64,000 bases of DNA from Paractinoplanes abujensis (lineage in GTDB: Bacteria > Actinomycetota > Actinomycetes > Mycobacteriales > Micromonosporaceae). Under the pieces are notes generated by a model. The model saw only the letters and a program-made list of their open reading frames with translations, did no database searches and was not told the DNA's origin. Positions 8,401 through 17,304 of this stretch are shown piece by piece. The number at the start of each line of letters is the position of its first letter. The first letter of the stretch is position 1. The stretch spans positions 2,976,001-3,040,000 of the forward strand of contig NZ_JACHMF010000001.1 of assembly GCF_014204895.1 (NCBI RefSeq), written 5' to 3'. A program made the translations under genes and the position numbers.

Positions 8401-8919
8401 TCACCGGCCCGCCGTCCGCAGGACGCGCTCCGCGGCCAGACGAGTGGGCTCGTCGAAGAGCACCAGCCGGACCGACTCCACGGTGGTCGGTTCGGCGCGC
8501 AGGCCCGCCAGGGCCTGGGTGACGGCGTCGTCCTTGGGCCACCGGTAGACGCCCGACGAGATGAGCGGAAAGGCCACCGTACGAGCCCCCAGCCCGGCCG
8601 CGACCGCGAGTGAGTTCGTGTAACAGGCGCGCAGTAGCGGCGAACGGTCCTCCTCCGCGCTGAACACCGGCCCCACGGTGTGCACGACCCAGGTCGCCGG
8701 CAGCCGCCCGGCCGTCGTCGGCACCGCCTGCCCCACCGCGAGGCCCCGGCCGTAGTGCCCGGCCCGCAACGCCCGGCACTCCTGAAGGATGGCCGGCCCG
8801 CCCTTGCGGTGGATCGCCCCGTCCACGCCGCCCCCGCCGAGCAGGGAGGAGTTCGCGGCGTTGACGATCACGTCGACGCGCTCGGCCGTGATGTCACCGG
8901 TGACCAGCTCGATGCGCAT
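8401..8919 (-). CDS. Macrodomain ADP-ribose/O-acetyl-ADP-ribose hydrolase
   Basis: The 172-residue protein is a single macrodomain of the YmdB/MacroD type. It carries the ligand-binding signatures VNAANSSLLGGGGVDGAIH (residues 20-38; Asn and the GGGGVD loop contact the distal ribose), GQAVPTTAGRLPATWVVHTVGP and the second glycine-rich loop FPLISSGVYRWPKDDA. Such enzymes remove ADP-ribose from acidic residues or deacylate O-acetyl-ADP-ribose. GGGAG lies five bases before the ATG. The start lies 26 bases inside the preceding membrane-protein gene, so the two are translationally linked and belong to the run that includes the CHAT protein. A link to ADP-ribosyl signalling there is inferred only from position. 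Confidence 0.93.
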   Translation of the reverse strand: MRIELVTGDITAERVDVIVNAANSSLLGGGGVDGAIHRKGGPAILQECRALRAGHYGRGLAVGQAVPTTAGRLPATWVVHTVGPVFSAEEDRSPLLRACYTNSLAVAAGLGARTVAFPLISSGVYRWPKDDAVTQALAGLRAEPTTVESVRLVLFDEPTRLAAERVLRTAGR

Positions 8920-9217
8920 TGCTCTCCCCTTTCGCGGGCCGGACCAGATAAGCGTGGATCCCCAGGTTGACCCAGGCCGGTCCGGCGATCAGCACATGCG
9001 CGACCAGGTCACCCCCGCCGTTACCCAGGAACAGCAGCAGTGACCACGGCAGGCCCAGCACGGCCAGCGGCACGAACGCCGGGATCAGGCCGAGCCCGGA
9101 GAGCGGGTCGGCCGACCCTTGCACATAGACGAACCACAGCACGATGTAGACAACGGTCACCACCAGCACGATGGCACCGTGTGACACGAGTTTCCACCGC
9201 GTGCGGATGACCGTCAT
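8894..9217 (-). CDS. Small integral membrane protein, three predicted helices
   Basis: A 107-residue protein with a short basic start (RTRWK), a strongly hydrophobic helix (residues 12-32), a loop with GSADPLSGLG, a second helix (43-63) and a third around 70-92 (DLVAHVLIAGPAWVNLGIHAYL), ending in a basic tail. It resembles the small SCO4225-type membrane proteins of actinomycetes, whose function I do not know. It begins 20 bases after the stop of the giant CHAT gene and overlaps the macrodomain gene by 26 bases. Being a small hydrophobic protein directly beside a caspase-like protease, it could be a membrane effector, but nothing in the sequence proves that. Confidence 0.75.
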   Translation of the reverse strand: MTVIRTRWKLVSHGAIVLVVTVVYIVLWFVYVQGSADPLSGLGLIPAFVPLAVLGLPWSLLLFLGNGGGDLVAHVLIAGPAWVNLGIHAYLVRPAKGESNAHRAGHR

Positions 9218-9237
9218 CGGCGCACTCTAGAACACAT

Positions 9238-12200
9238 TCACCGGCCTAGATGCACGAACCCGGCCCAGTGGGTGAGGGTCGTGTCGTCGTCCGGGTCCCG
9301 GATCGAGCGCTGAGCCTCGCGCAGGGCCGCGTGCGGGGGCATTCCGGCGCCGGCCAGGTTGTCGTGGAAGGCGACCATCAGGTGAGCCGTCTCGACGTCG
9401 GGCACCGGCCACAGCGAGCCGATCGCGGTGGTCGCGCCGGCCACCAGGAAGCCGGTGGAGAGGGTGACCGCCTCGTCGTAGGCGCGGCCGGCCCGGTGCG
9501 TGGTGCACGCCGCCAGCGAGACCAGGCCCGGGGTGCGGGCCGGTCGGGGGCGCAGCAGTTCCTCCGCCGAGACCCGGGTGCCGTCGGCCAGCAGCAGGTA
9601 CGACGAGGCCGGGCCGTCCGCGCGGATGACGCCGTGGCAGGCCAGATGCAGGACGGGTGCGGGCGAGTCCAGCCAGCCCAGCACGTCGGCGGGCAGGCCG
9701 GGACCGTCGGCCACCACGTCCGGGCCGGCGGGACGGCCGCAGAACCGGCCCGCGGGATAATGCTTCCGGAAGATCGTGCTCGCCTCGGCCCCCGCGTTCG
9801 GCAGCGCCTGGGCCGTGTCACCGGTGTCAGGGTTCCCGATCACCAGTGCGGTGTCACCACGCGCGGGCGCGGGCCGCCGGGCCACCTCCACCAGCAGCCG
9901 TCCCGACGCGATGTACGAGAACGCCGCCTCGTCGATGGCCCACCGGCCGTCCCCGTGCGCGGCGTGCCAGGGCACCGTGGCCAGCGCACCGTCGGTCACG
10001 AACACGAAGTGCGGCTCGCCGGACCGGCCCGTACGCCAGTGATCGAGCAGCGGCCGCATCGCCACGTCCCAGGCCGCCCGGCACACCTCGCCCAGCGTGC
10101 GCCCGACCACGGCATCGGCCCCGGCCGGCCCCAGGTCGCGCGTTGTCCTCGCCACAGCCGGCTCGTCAGTCGCCCCGTCGCCAGCCACAAGATCAGCAGC
10201 AGCGGAGCCGGCAGCTGCAGAACCAAGAGGTGCAGAACCAAGGGCTGCAGAACCGGGGCCGGCCGAGCCAGAAGCAGCCGAACCAGGAGCAGCAGAACCG
10301 GGGCCTGCCGAACCCGGAGCGGCCGAACCAGAAACGGCCGAACCAGGAAGTGCCGAACCAGGAAGTGCCGAACCAGGAAGTGCCGAACCAGGAAGTGCCG
10401 AACCGGAAACGGTCGAATCCGGAAGTGCCGAGCCGGCGACCGTCCGTTCGCGGGTTGCGAGGGCCGACTGCACTGCCGCCGGTGCCGACCAGTCGCCGGT
10501 CAGCGCGGGCAGATCGAGGGTTTCGATCCCGCCGTCCGGCAGAACCAGCAGTGCGAACCCGGGCGTACCGGGAAAGAGGTAGACCAGGGCGTCGGCGCCG
10601 AGGGCACGCAACGCAGCGCCGACCTGCTCGACCGGCGGCGGATCGAACAGACCGGCCTCGCCTGCGAGCACCTGGAGAGCCCGGAACCGCGCATCACTCG
10701 GCATGGCCGGCATACCCGAGCGCCAAGCAGCCCCGCCGCCCGGCACGGACGACGCGGGAGACGGAGTCGCGGAAGACGAGGGCGCGGAAGACGAAGGCGC
10801 CCCGGAAGACGGCGCGGGAGAGGGAGGCGCCGAAGAAGAGAGCGGCGCGGCAGAAGGAGGCGCGGGCGGGGACGGCGCGGTGGGAGGAGCGGAGAAGGAA
10901 AGGGCGGCCGACGGGTCGGCGCTCCACTGCTCGGCGAGGGTGGACTCACCCGCGGCCCGCAGCAGGTCGGGCACTGTGGCGGCGACCGTGGCGGCGTGCA
11001 GGACCAGGCCGCGGCCGGTTTCCAGGGTTTGCCAGGCGGCGGTCAGGTCACCGGCGTCTCGGAGGATGCGGGCGATCTGCAACGCCTCCGGGGAGCTGCG
11101 CCGGGCGGTGGTCATGGCGTCGTGGGTACCGGATTGCACCAGGACCTGCCAGGCCCGTTCGCGCAGGGCCAGCCGACCGGCCTCGGCCGCCGCCAAAGGG
11201 TCGTCGCCGAGCTGAAGGGCCACCGACAGGGCCATCCCGATCTCGGCGGCACCCCGCTGCCCGGGCTGGGCGGCGGCCAGGTCGCGGGCGGCTCGCAGGG
11301 CGGCGACGGCCCGCACGAGGTCGCTGGGCCGCCGCTCGTGCGCCAGCAGCGCGACCAGGCCGGTGCCGTAGAGGGCCAGGTGCCGGCCCCGCAGCATCTC
11401 CCCCACCGGTTCCTCCAGTGCGCCCCCGATCAGGTCGACGCCTTCGCGCACCAGGTCGAACCGCTCGATGGCCCGGCCCGCGAGCACGAGCGTGCCGCCG
11501 GCACTGATCCGCATCGAGGCCGGGCTCGGCACGACCGCCAGCACCTGACGCGCGTAGCCGACCGCCTCCTCCCAGTGCGCGCGGTCGCCGCTGCGTTCGG
11601 CGAGCAGCGCGTACGCGGCACCGAGGCTGCGCAACGTCAGGACCCGGGCCGGGTCGTCCGCCGGTATCAGGGCCAGCGCGCCGGTGAGCAGCGCGGGGGT
11701 GTCCGCCGGCAGCGCCGAGCCGGTGATCTCGGCCCACATCAGCTGGGCCTGGCCCAGGCTGAGCAGCAGCTCGTACCGGTTGGGGTCGTCGGGCGCCTCG
11801 TGCCGCGCGTCGTGCAGCAGGTCGAGGCTCCAGCGCAGGTCGGCCAGGTCGCCGCGCATCTCGAAGCGCATCAGCAGCACGCCGGCCAGCCCGGCGGCCA
11901 GCGCGACCCGGTTCATGTCGTCGAGCCCGGCGCCTTCCAGCGCGTCGTGGGCCAGCGTGATCGCCCGGTCGAGCCGGGCCGGGTCGCCACCGCGATGGTG
12001 CAGCAGCCAGGCGATCGAGGTGGCCAGCTGGGCGGCCGCCGCCGCCCGCACCGAGGGCGTGGCCGTCCCCGCGGCGACCACCTGTTCCAGCAGGTCGATC
12101 GCTTCGTCGGCCCGGCCCCGCCGGACCAGCTGGAAGGCCAGGTGGTACTGCACTTCGGTGCGCTCGGCGGTGCCGCGGGGCATCCGGTCGAGCGCCTCTC

Positions 12201-13356
12201 TGGCGTACGCCTCGCTCTCCTCGGCGTCTTTGCGGTTTCCCGTACGGCGGGCTCGCTCGGCCAGCATCCGGGTGAGCTGGGCGTCGGCGATCCGGCGGGC
12301 GCCCGGGTTCAGCAACGGCGCCGCGGCCGCCAGGTCGGCGATGATCTCGTCGATGGGCGCCATCCGCTCCCGGGCCCGCGCCGCCTGTTGCAGCCGCGCG
12401 GATGCCCGCACCCAGCGCGCCTCGGCCCGCAGCACGGGTTCGGTGCCGGGCCACGCGACGAGCCGGTCCGCCGCCCGTACGGTGGCCTCGGTCTCGTGCC
12501 GCCGGAACTGCACCGTCATCACGAGGTGGTGGTACTGCTGGAGCATCGGTGGCGGCAACTCGCCGAGGTCCGCCTCGGACAGGATGCGGGCCGCGGCGTC
12601 GAGGTCGGCCGCGGCCGGCTCGGCGGTGCCCGAGTTGACGACCGTGTCGGCGAACGACAACGCCAGCAGCGGGAAGCGTGACCCTTCGGCCCAGCCCGCG
12701 CGCAGGATCTCCAGCGCGCGCCAGTGATCGCGGTAGTCGCCGTGGCGACGGAAGCGTTCCTCGTAGAGCGACCCGTGCCGCTGCCACAGCGAGGGCCGGT
12801 CGGGCCACCCGGTGTCGAAGAGGGCCAGCAGGGCGTGCTCCGCCGCGGTGAAGTCGGCGGCCCGGTGGTCCTTCAGGTACCGCGCGAGGTGCCGGTGGGC
12901 CAGTTCGTTCGTGGCGTGCGCCCATTCTTCCGAGGCGGGCCGGTACCGCCGCGCGGTCTCCGTCGTGACGGCGATGGCCCGGTCGAGGTCTCCGGGCGCG
13001 TCCCGCAGGGTCAGCGCCTCGGCCACGATCTGCAGCAGCGCCGCCTCGAGCTCCGCTTCCCCCTCGTCGCGGTGGGCGGAGCCGGCGGTGATCGAGGCGC
13101 CCGGGTGCTCCCGGAGCATCCGCAGCGCGGTCTCCCCGGCCCGGACCGCCTCGTCCAGGTCCCCCGGCGCCGTGAACCGGCCCGGGATCATCGACGCCTG
13201 CGCGGCCCGGAGCAGGTGCAGCGTGGCCCAGAGGTAGAGCATCCCCGCATCGGCCTGCGCCGCCCCGGGAGTCATCCTGGCGACGGCCGCGTCGATCACC
13301 TGTGGGGGCGTGCCGATGCCCAGGTCGTCGAGCCCGTCCAGCCAGTCATCGCTCAT
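9238..13356 (-). CDS. Giant TPR-CHAT caspase-like protein
   Basis: This 1372-residue protein has three parts. Residues 1 to about 815 are alpha-helical TPR-like repeats (for example EEWAHATNELAHRHLARYL and RGRADEAIDLLEQVVAAG). Two low-complexity linkers follow: a Ser/Ala/Pro-rich one at about 820-870 and a GSALP-type repeat at about 974-1050, flanking a short domain (FDPPPVEQVGAALRALGADALVYLF). The C-terminal CHAT domain has HFVFVTDGALATVPWHA, the catalytic His in LHLACHG (His1241) and the catalytic Cys in SLAACTT (Cys1284), then GFLVAGATTAIGSLWPV. Both active-site residues are intact. CHAT proteins are clan CD proteases that cleave partner proteins when the repeat sensor is triggered. The start overlaps the LuxR gene by 11 bases, so translation is coupled. 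Confidence 0.92.
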   Translation of the reverse strand: MSDDWLDGLDDLGIGTPPQVIDAAVARMTPGAAQADAGMLYLWATLHLLRAAQASMIPGRFTAPGDLDEAVRAGETALRMLREHPGASITAGSAHRDEGEAELEAALLQIVAEALTLRDAPGDLDRAIAVTTETARRYRPASEEWAHATNELAHRHLARYLKDHRAADFTAAEHALLALFDTGWPDRPSLWQRHGSLYEERFRRHGDYRDHWRALEILRAGWAEGSRFPLLALSFADTVVNSGTAEPAAADLDAAARILSEADLGELPPPMLQQYHHLVMTVQFRRHETEATVRAADRLVAWPGTEPVLRAEARWVRASARLQQAARARERMAPIDEIIADLAAAAPLLNPGARRIADAQLTRMLAERARRTGNRKDAEESEAYAREALDRMPRGTAERTEVQYHLAFQLVRRGRADEAIDLLEQVVAAGTATPSVRAAAAAQLATSIAWLLHHRGGDPARLDRAITLAHDALEGAGLDDMNRVALAAGLAGVLLMRFEMRGDLADLRWSLDLLHDARHEAPDDPNRYELLLSLGQAQLMWAEITGSALPADTPALLTGALALIPADDPARVLTLRSLGAAYALLAERSGDRAHWEEAVGYARQVLAVVPSPASMRISAGGTLVLAGRAIERFDLVREGVDLIGGALEEPVGEMLRGRHLALYGTGLVALLAHERRPSDLVRAVAALRAARDLAAAQPGQRGAAEIGMALSVALQLGDDPLAAAEAGRLALRERAWQVLVQSGTHDAMTTARRSSPEALQIARILRDAGDLTAAWQTLETGRGLVLHAATVAATVPDLLRAAGESTLAEQWSADPSAALSFSAPPTAPSPPAPPSAAPLSSSAPPSPAPSSGAPSSSAPSSSATPSPASSVPGGGAAWRSGMPAMPSDARFRALQVLAGEAGLFDPPPVEQVGAALRALGADALVYLFPGTPGFALLVLPDGGIETLDLPALTGDWSAPAAVQSALATRERTVAGSALPDSTVSGSALPGSALPGSALPGSALPGSAVSGSAAPGSAGPGSAAPGSAASGSAGPGSAALGSAPLGSAAAGSAAADLVAGDGATDEPAVARTTRDLGPAGADAVVGRTLGEVCRAAWDVAMRPLLDHWRTGRSGEPHFVFVTDGALATVPWHAAHGDGRWAIDEAAFSYIASGRLLVEVARRPAPARGDTALVIGNPDTGDTAQALPNAGAEASTIFRKHYPAGRFCGRPAGPDVVADGPGLPADVLGWLDSPAPVLHLACHGVIRADGPASSYLLLADGTRVSAEELLRPRPARTPGLVSLAACTTHRAGRAYDEAVTLSTGFLVAGATTAIGSLWPVPDVETAHLMVAFHDNLAGAGMPPHAALREAQRSIRDPDDDTTLTHWAGFVHLGR
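10205..10435 (-). repeat. Degenerate 15-bp tandem array inside the CHAT gene
   Basis: Fifteen-base units coding GSA-x-P/G-type pentapeptides on the minus strand repeat through this stretch; bases 10340-10399 hold four perfect copies of GAACCAGGAAGTGCC (plus strand). The units keep the reading frame, so copy-number change would only lengthen or shorten the linker in front of the CHAT domain. It is not a CRISPR array because there are no unique spacers. Confidence 0.9.
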
Positions 13357-16054
13357 GTCCGGTTCTGACGGACAGCAGGCCGCTGACCTCGGTGCGCGAC
13401 GAGGCCCCGAGTTTGCGCAGGATGTTGGAGACGTGCACGGCCGCGGTCTTGGGCGAGATGTAGAGCCGGCGGGCCAGTTCGGCGTTGGTCAGGCCTTCGC
13501 CGATCAGCACGGCCACTTCGCGTTCGCGCGGGGTCAGGGCGTCCGGGCCGGTGGCCGGTTCCTCGGCCAGCCCGAGCCGGGCCCGCAGCTGGTCGAGCTG
13601 GACCACCCGCCAGCCCCGCCAGCCTTTCAGCAACGGCGCGGCCTGCGCGGCCTGCGCGGCGGCTTCGTCCGGGCGGCCGGTGGCGAGCAGGCAGCGGGCG
13701 GCCCCGACCCGTGCGGTGCCGCGGGTGGCCGGCCCGAGGATGTGGGCGTCGACGACGGACAGGTAGCCGTCGCGCGCCTCGGCGAGCCGGCCGTGGGCCT
13801 CGGCGAGCTGGGCGCCGACCAGGGTCCGGTAGGCGTCCCACACCACGGAGTCGAGCATCTCGGCGGCCAGGGCGTCGACACGGTTCATCGGCAGGCCCAG
13901 CTCGAGAGCGGCCGACACCAGGTCGTGCGCCTGTTCGCCGCTGCGCCAGGCCTGTTCGGCCAGCTCGGCGACGAACTGGTCGAGCAGGCCCTGCGCGCGC
14001 GGCAGGTCGGAGCGCCGGCAGGCGACGTGGAATTCGAGGCCGGAGATGACGGCGGGCGGGTTGTTGGGCAGCGCGGCGAGGTCGGCGATGACCTGCTCGA
14101 CCCGGTCCAGCTCACCGGCCTCCAGGTAGAGCCCGGCCAGGAAGACGCCGTGGTAGTCGGCCCAGCGGCCCCGGCGGCGGTAGTTGCGGTCCTGCTCCCG
14201 GCCGTCCTCCAGGGCGGCGATGGCGGCCCGCAGGTCGCCCTGGCGCAGCGAGAGCCGGGCCAGGCCCTGGTAGTAGGTCGCCACCGAGAGCGACTCGAAC
14301 CCGGCCCGCTCGGCGTCGACCCGCATCCGTTCCAGGGTCGCGGCGTGTTCCTCCGGCGAGGTGGGCTGTTCGCCGTAGAACAGGTAGTTGAGGGCGCGCG
14401 CGGCCAGCACCCACTCGCCCGCCTTCTCGGCCTCGTCGACCAGGGCGGACAGCATCTCGCGGCCGTCGGCGGTGGTGTGCGGGCGCTCGCTGAGCGCCGC
14501 CCCCTTCTCCAGCAGGGCGGCCATCCGTACGGCGGGCAGCTCGAACTCGTCGGCCAGCGTGAGGGCGCGGTCGGACCAGAGGATCGCGGAGTCGAGCTCG
14601 TCGCGCAGGTATTGCGACTGGGCGATGGCGGTCATCGCACGGGCCTGGTCGGCGCCGCGGGGCAGCTGCGCGATCAGCGTCTCGATGTCGTCGGTCAGCG
14701 CGCGCATCTCGGCGAACTCGCGGGACTCCCAGGCCAGGCGGATCAGCAGGTAGAGCGCCTCGGCCCGGTCGCTCGTGGCGGCGGCCAGGTCACGCCAGCG
14801 GCGGCCGTAGCGCAGCGCGTCGTCCAGCAGACCGGCCAGCCAGGCCGCGCGGGCCGCCCCGGCCAGCAGTTCGGTGTCGTCGGGCACCTCGTCCAGGCCC
14901 ATCTCGGCCAGTTGCAGGGCCTGGTAGGCCGAGCCGATCGACAGGTAGAGGGCGGTGCCGCGCCGGGCGGCGGCCACCAGGTCGTCGTAGCGACCGGCGC
15001 CGCGGGCGTGGTGGGCGACCATGGCCGGGTCGGAGCCGCCCGCGCCCAACAGCACGTCCAGCGCGGCCTCGTGCAGCCGGCGGCGCTGCCGGCCGAGCAT
15101 CTGGTCGCCGATCGCCTCGCGCAGCAACGCGTGCCGGAAGGTGAACTCGTCCTCACCGGACTCGACCAGCACCCCCGAGGTCACCAGGTCACGCAGCACG
15201 GCGATGAGCTCGTCCTCACCGGTGCCGGTGACCGCGGCCAGCAGGTCGAACGGGATGCGGTGGCCGAGCACCGTGGCCGCCTCGACGATGCGGTGGGTGA
15301 CCGGGTCGAGGTCGTCGACCTGGCGGCGCAGCACGTCGGCCAGGCTCCACGGCAGCGGCTGCTCGACCAGCGCCTCCACGTCGTAGCCGGGCAGCGCGCG
15401 CAGCAGTTCCTCGAGGAAGAACGGATTCCCACCCGTACGGGCGTGCAGCGCGGTGGCGGCGCGCAGCGGGGCGGGGGCGCCGGTGGCCGCCGCGAGCAGC
15501 GCCGCCGTCTGCGCCGGGGTGAGGCGGTCCAGCCGCACGTGGGTGACGGCGTGCCGGCGTTCCGTGCGGGCGAGCAGGCCCGCGACGGGCTGGCGGCGGG
15601 TCACTTCGTCGGGCCGGTAGGTGCCGATGAGCAGGCGCGGGCCCCGCTGGTCGGCGATCCGCTCGAACAGCGCCGCGCTCTCGGAGTCGGCCCAGTGCAG
15701 GTCCTCGAAGACGACGACCGCGGGCGCGTCGCCGATCAGATCGTCCAGGATGGCCAGGCCGGTGTGCAGCCGCTCGACGGGGCTGCGGGTGGCGTCGGCC
15801 AGGGCGGCCAGCCGGGTCCGGCTGACCTCGGGCCGGTCGTCGATGGCGTCCAGCAGCACCTCGTACGGGCGGGACAGCGAGCTGGGCTCGGCCTGCCCGA
15901 CGAGCACCACCGTCGTGGCCGGCAGGGTGGCCAGCAACTCGTGGACCAGGCGGGTCTTACCGATGCCGGGCTCGCCCGCGATGATCGCCACCGCGGGCTC
16001 ACGGGCCGAAGCGAGCTGCGCCAGGCGGCGCAGCTCGCTCTCTCTGCCGATCAT
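13346..16054 (-). CDS. LAL-type LuxR transcriptional regulator with AAA/NB ATPase domain
   Basis: The 902-residue product begins MIGRESEL, the standard start of large ATP-binding LuxR (LAL) regulators. Its ATG shares bases with the stop of the upstream 67-residue gene (TGATG), which decides this start over in-frame codons 33 bases upstream. The Walker A motif GEPGIGKT lies at residues 27-34, and the Walker B region is AVVVFEDLHWAD. A long helical, TPR-like middle follows. A C-terminal LuxR helix-turn-helix (LTPREREVAVLIGEGL, then NAELARRLYISPKTAAVHVSNIL) occupies about the last 60 residues. Such proteins activate transcription on ligand and ATP binding. Its stop lies 11 bases inside the CHAT gene, so regulator and protease-like protein are made together. 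Confidence 0.93.
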   Translation of the reverse strand: MIGRESELRRLAQLASAREPAVAIIAGEPGIGKTRLVHELLATLPATTVVLVGQAEPSSLSRPYEVLLDAIDDRPEVSRTRLAALADATRSPVERLHTGLAILDDLIGDAPAVVVFEDLHWADSESAALFERIADQRGPRLLIGTYRPDEVTRRQPVAGLLARTERRHAVTHVRLDRLTPAQTAALLAAATGAPAPLRAATALHARTGGNPFFLEELLRALPGYDVEALVEQPLPWSLADVLRRQVDDLDPVTHRIVEAATVLGHRIPFDLLAAVTGTGEDELIAVLRDLVTSGVLVESGEDEFTFRHALLREAIGDQMLGRQRRRLHEAALDVLLGAGGSDPAMVAHHARGAGRYDDLVAAARRGTALYLSIGSAYQALQLAEMGLDEVPDDTELLAGAARAAWLAGLLDDALRYGRRWRDLAAATSDRAEALYLLIRLAWESREFAEMRALTDDIETLIAQLPRGADQARAMTAIAQSQYLRDELDSAILWSDRALTLADEFELPAVRMAALLEKGAALSERPHTTADGREMLSALVDEAEKAGEWVLAARALNYLFYGEQPTSPEEHAATLERMRVDAERAGFESLSVATYYQGLARLSLRQGDLRAAIAALEDGREQDRNYRRRGRWADYHGVFLAGLYLEAGELDRVEQVIADLAALPNNPPAVISGLEFHVACRRSDLPRAQGLLDQFVAELAEQAWRSGEQAHDLVSAALELGLPMNRVDALAAEMLDSVVWDAYRTLVGAQLAEAHGRLAEARDGYLSVVDAHILGPATRGTARVGAARCLLATGRPDEAAAQAAQAAPLLKGWRGWRVVQLDQLRARLGLAEEPATGPDALTPREREVAVLIGEGLTNAELARRLYISPKTAAVHVSNILRKLGASSRTEVSGLLSVRTGHER

Positions 16055-16257
16055 CACCGGGCCGGCGCCGCCACGTACGGTTCGCACGACGACAGGCTAC
16101 CGGTGGGGCGTCCGCGGGCCGCCGAGTTCTTCGCCGCCCGGCGGGCCTTGCGGGCGGCGCGGGCGCTGGTGAGCAGACGCGCGCGGTCACGCTCGGCGAT
16201 CAGCTCGCGGTGGTGCTCGTTGGCCAGGGTCAGCATCAGGTCGGGGTGGATCATCAT
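16054..16257 (-). CDS. Small basic hypothetical protein (67 aa)
   Basis: A GAGGAG ribosome site six bases before the ATG at 16257 supports this start, though in-frame codons run further upstream. The product starts MMIHPDLMLTLANEHHREL and continues into a basic helix (ERDRARLLTSARAARKARRAAK). Short proteins with this N-terminus and arginine-rich helix are frequent beside regulators in actinomycetes; I do not know a function. The stop overlaps the start of the LuxR gene, so it is the first gene of the coupled run and could serve as a leader or a partner of the regulator. Confidence 0.75.
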   Translation of the reverse strand: MMIHPDLMLTLANEHHRELIAERDRARLLTSARAARKARRAAKNSAARGRPTGSLSSCEPYVAAPAR

Positions 16258-16353
16258 GACGCGCTCCTCGTAATGGGTTATGCACCGATCCTCGGCTTGC
16301 GAGCGCGTCACCACATCGGGAGCGTCTTCCTATTTCCCCTGCTCGGGGTCCGT

Positions 16354-17286
16354 CTAGGTATACCTAGAGACGGCCTTCATCAACGTACGCCAGAAGGCTT
16401 CGACGTCGATCCCGACCGCGATCTGGGCGTTGTCGGCCCGGCCCGTACGGTGGTGCAGGTCGACGACGGTGGCGCCGCGCGTGCAGGTGCCGGCGAGTTC
16501 GATCGCGAGCGGCGCGGTCACGGTCTGCACCAGGGCGGGGTCGAGCACGCAGGCGACGGCGACCGGGTCGTGCACGGGCGGGTCGCCGAGCGCGAAGTTG
16601 CGCAGGTAGGCGCCCGCGAAGAACGTCATCAGCTCGGCGCAGACCCGGCCCGTGCGGGAACCCAGGCTCTGGAACTCGGCGATGATGCCGGCCGTGGCCC
16701 GGACCTGATGCGTGACGTTGAGACCGACCATGGTCAGGGGCAGGCCGGAGCGCACGACGATGTCGGCCGCCTCGGGGTCGGTGACGATGTTGAATTCCCC
16801 GTACGGGGTCGTGTTGCCGCGTTCGGTCGAGCCGCCCATGAAGACGATCCGCCGGACGCGGGAACGAATCTCCGGATGCGTGCGCAGCAGCAGAGCCACA
16901 TTGGTGAGCGGCCCCAGCGCGATCAGGGTGACCGGCTCGGCCGACTCCGTGACCAGCCGGCGGGTCAGCTCGACCGCGTGCTCCTCGGCCACCGGCGTGA
17001 CCGGCACGTCCAGGTCGGGGCCGTCGAGCCCGGACGGGCCGTGGATGTAGTCGGCCACGGCCAGCTCCCCCACCAGCGGCCGGTCGCAGCCGGCGGCCAC
17101 GGGGACGTCGCCCGCGCCGGCCAGGGCCAGGATGCGCTGCGCGTTGCGGGTGGTCTTGTCGAGGGTCTGATTCCCGGCCACGGTGGTCACACCGAGCAGC
17201 CGGAGCCGGGAATCGCCCGCGGCGAGCAGCAGGGCGAGGGCGTCGTCGTGCCCCGGGTCGCAGTCGATGATCACGGGGTGGGGCAT
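16354..17286 (-). CDS. Inosine-uridine preferring nucleoside hydrolase
   Basis: This 310-residue enzyme splits the N-glycosidic bond of ribonucleosides. The calcium-binding motif DCDPGHDD lies at residues 8-15, equivalent to the diagnostic DxDPGxDD. Further family markers are GVTTVAGNQTLDKTTRNA, the LIALGPLTNVALLL segment (Thr and Asn ligands), FMGGSTERGNTTPYGEFNIVTDPEAA, and the late catalytic region FALGDPPVHDPVAVACVLDP. The length is normal. The SPFH gene ends 18 bases upstream on the same strand, so the two may share a transcript. Salvage of nucleosides is the expected role; substrate preference cannot be read here. Confidence 0.95.
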   Translation of the reverse strand: MPHPVIIDCDPGHDDALALLLAAGDSRLRLLGVTTVAGNQTLDKTTRNAQRILALAGAGDVPVAAGCDRPLVGELAVADYIHGPSGLDGPDLDVPVTPVAEEHAVELTRRLVTESAEPVTLIALGPLTNVALLLRTHPEIRSRVRRIVFMGGSTERGNTTPYGEFNIVTDPEAADIVVRSGLPLTMVGLNVTHQVRATAGIIAEFQSLGSRTGRVCAELMTFFAGAYLRNFALGDPPVHDPVAVACVLDPALVQTVTAPLAIELAGTCTRGATVVDLHHRTGRADNAQIAVGIDVEAFWRTLMKAVSRYT

Positions 17287-17304
17287 GGGGCTCCCTCGTC
17301 GTGG

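Noticed and set aside
10205..10435. Regular short repeats considered as a CRISPR array
   Set aside because: Unit length is 15 bases without unique spacers, and the repeats encode an in-frame linker of the CHAT protein.
9250..12681. A 1143-codon open frame opposite the CHAT gene
   Set aside because: It is the antisense of a GC-rich gene with strong third-position bias; the translation is Arg/Gly/Gln-rich, has no domain and no ribosome site.
13310..16273. A 987-codon plus-strand frame opposite the LuxR regulator gene
   Set aside because: Its composition (Gly/Gln/Val/Arg-rich, no domains) is that of a shadow frame; the minus strand encodes a clear regulator.
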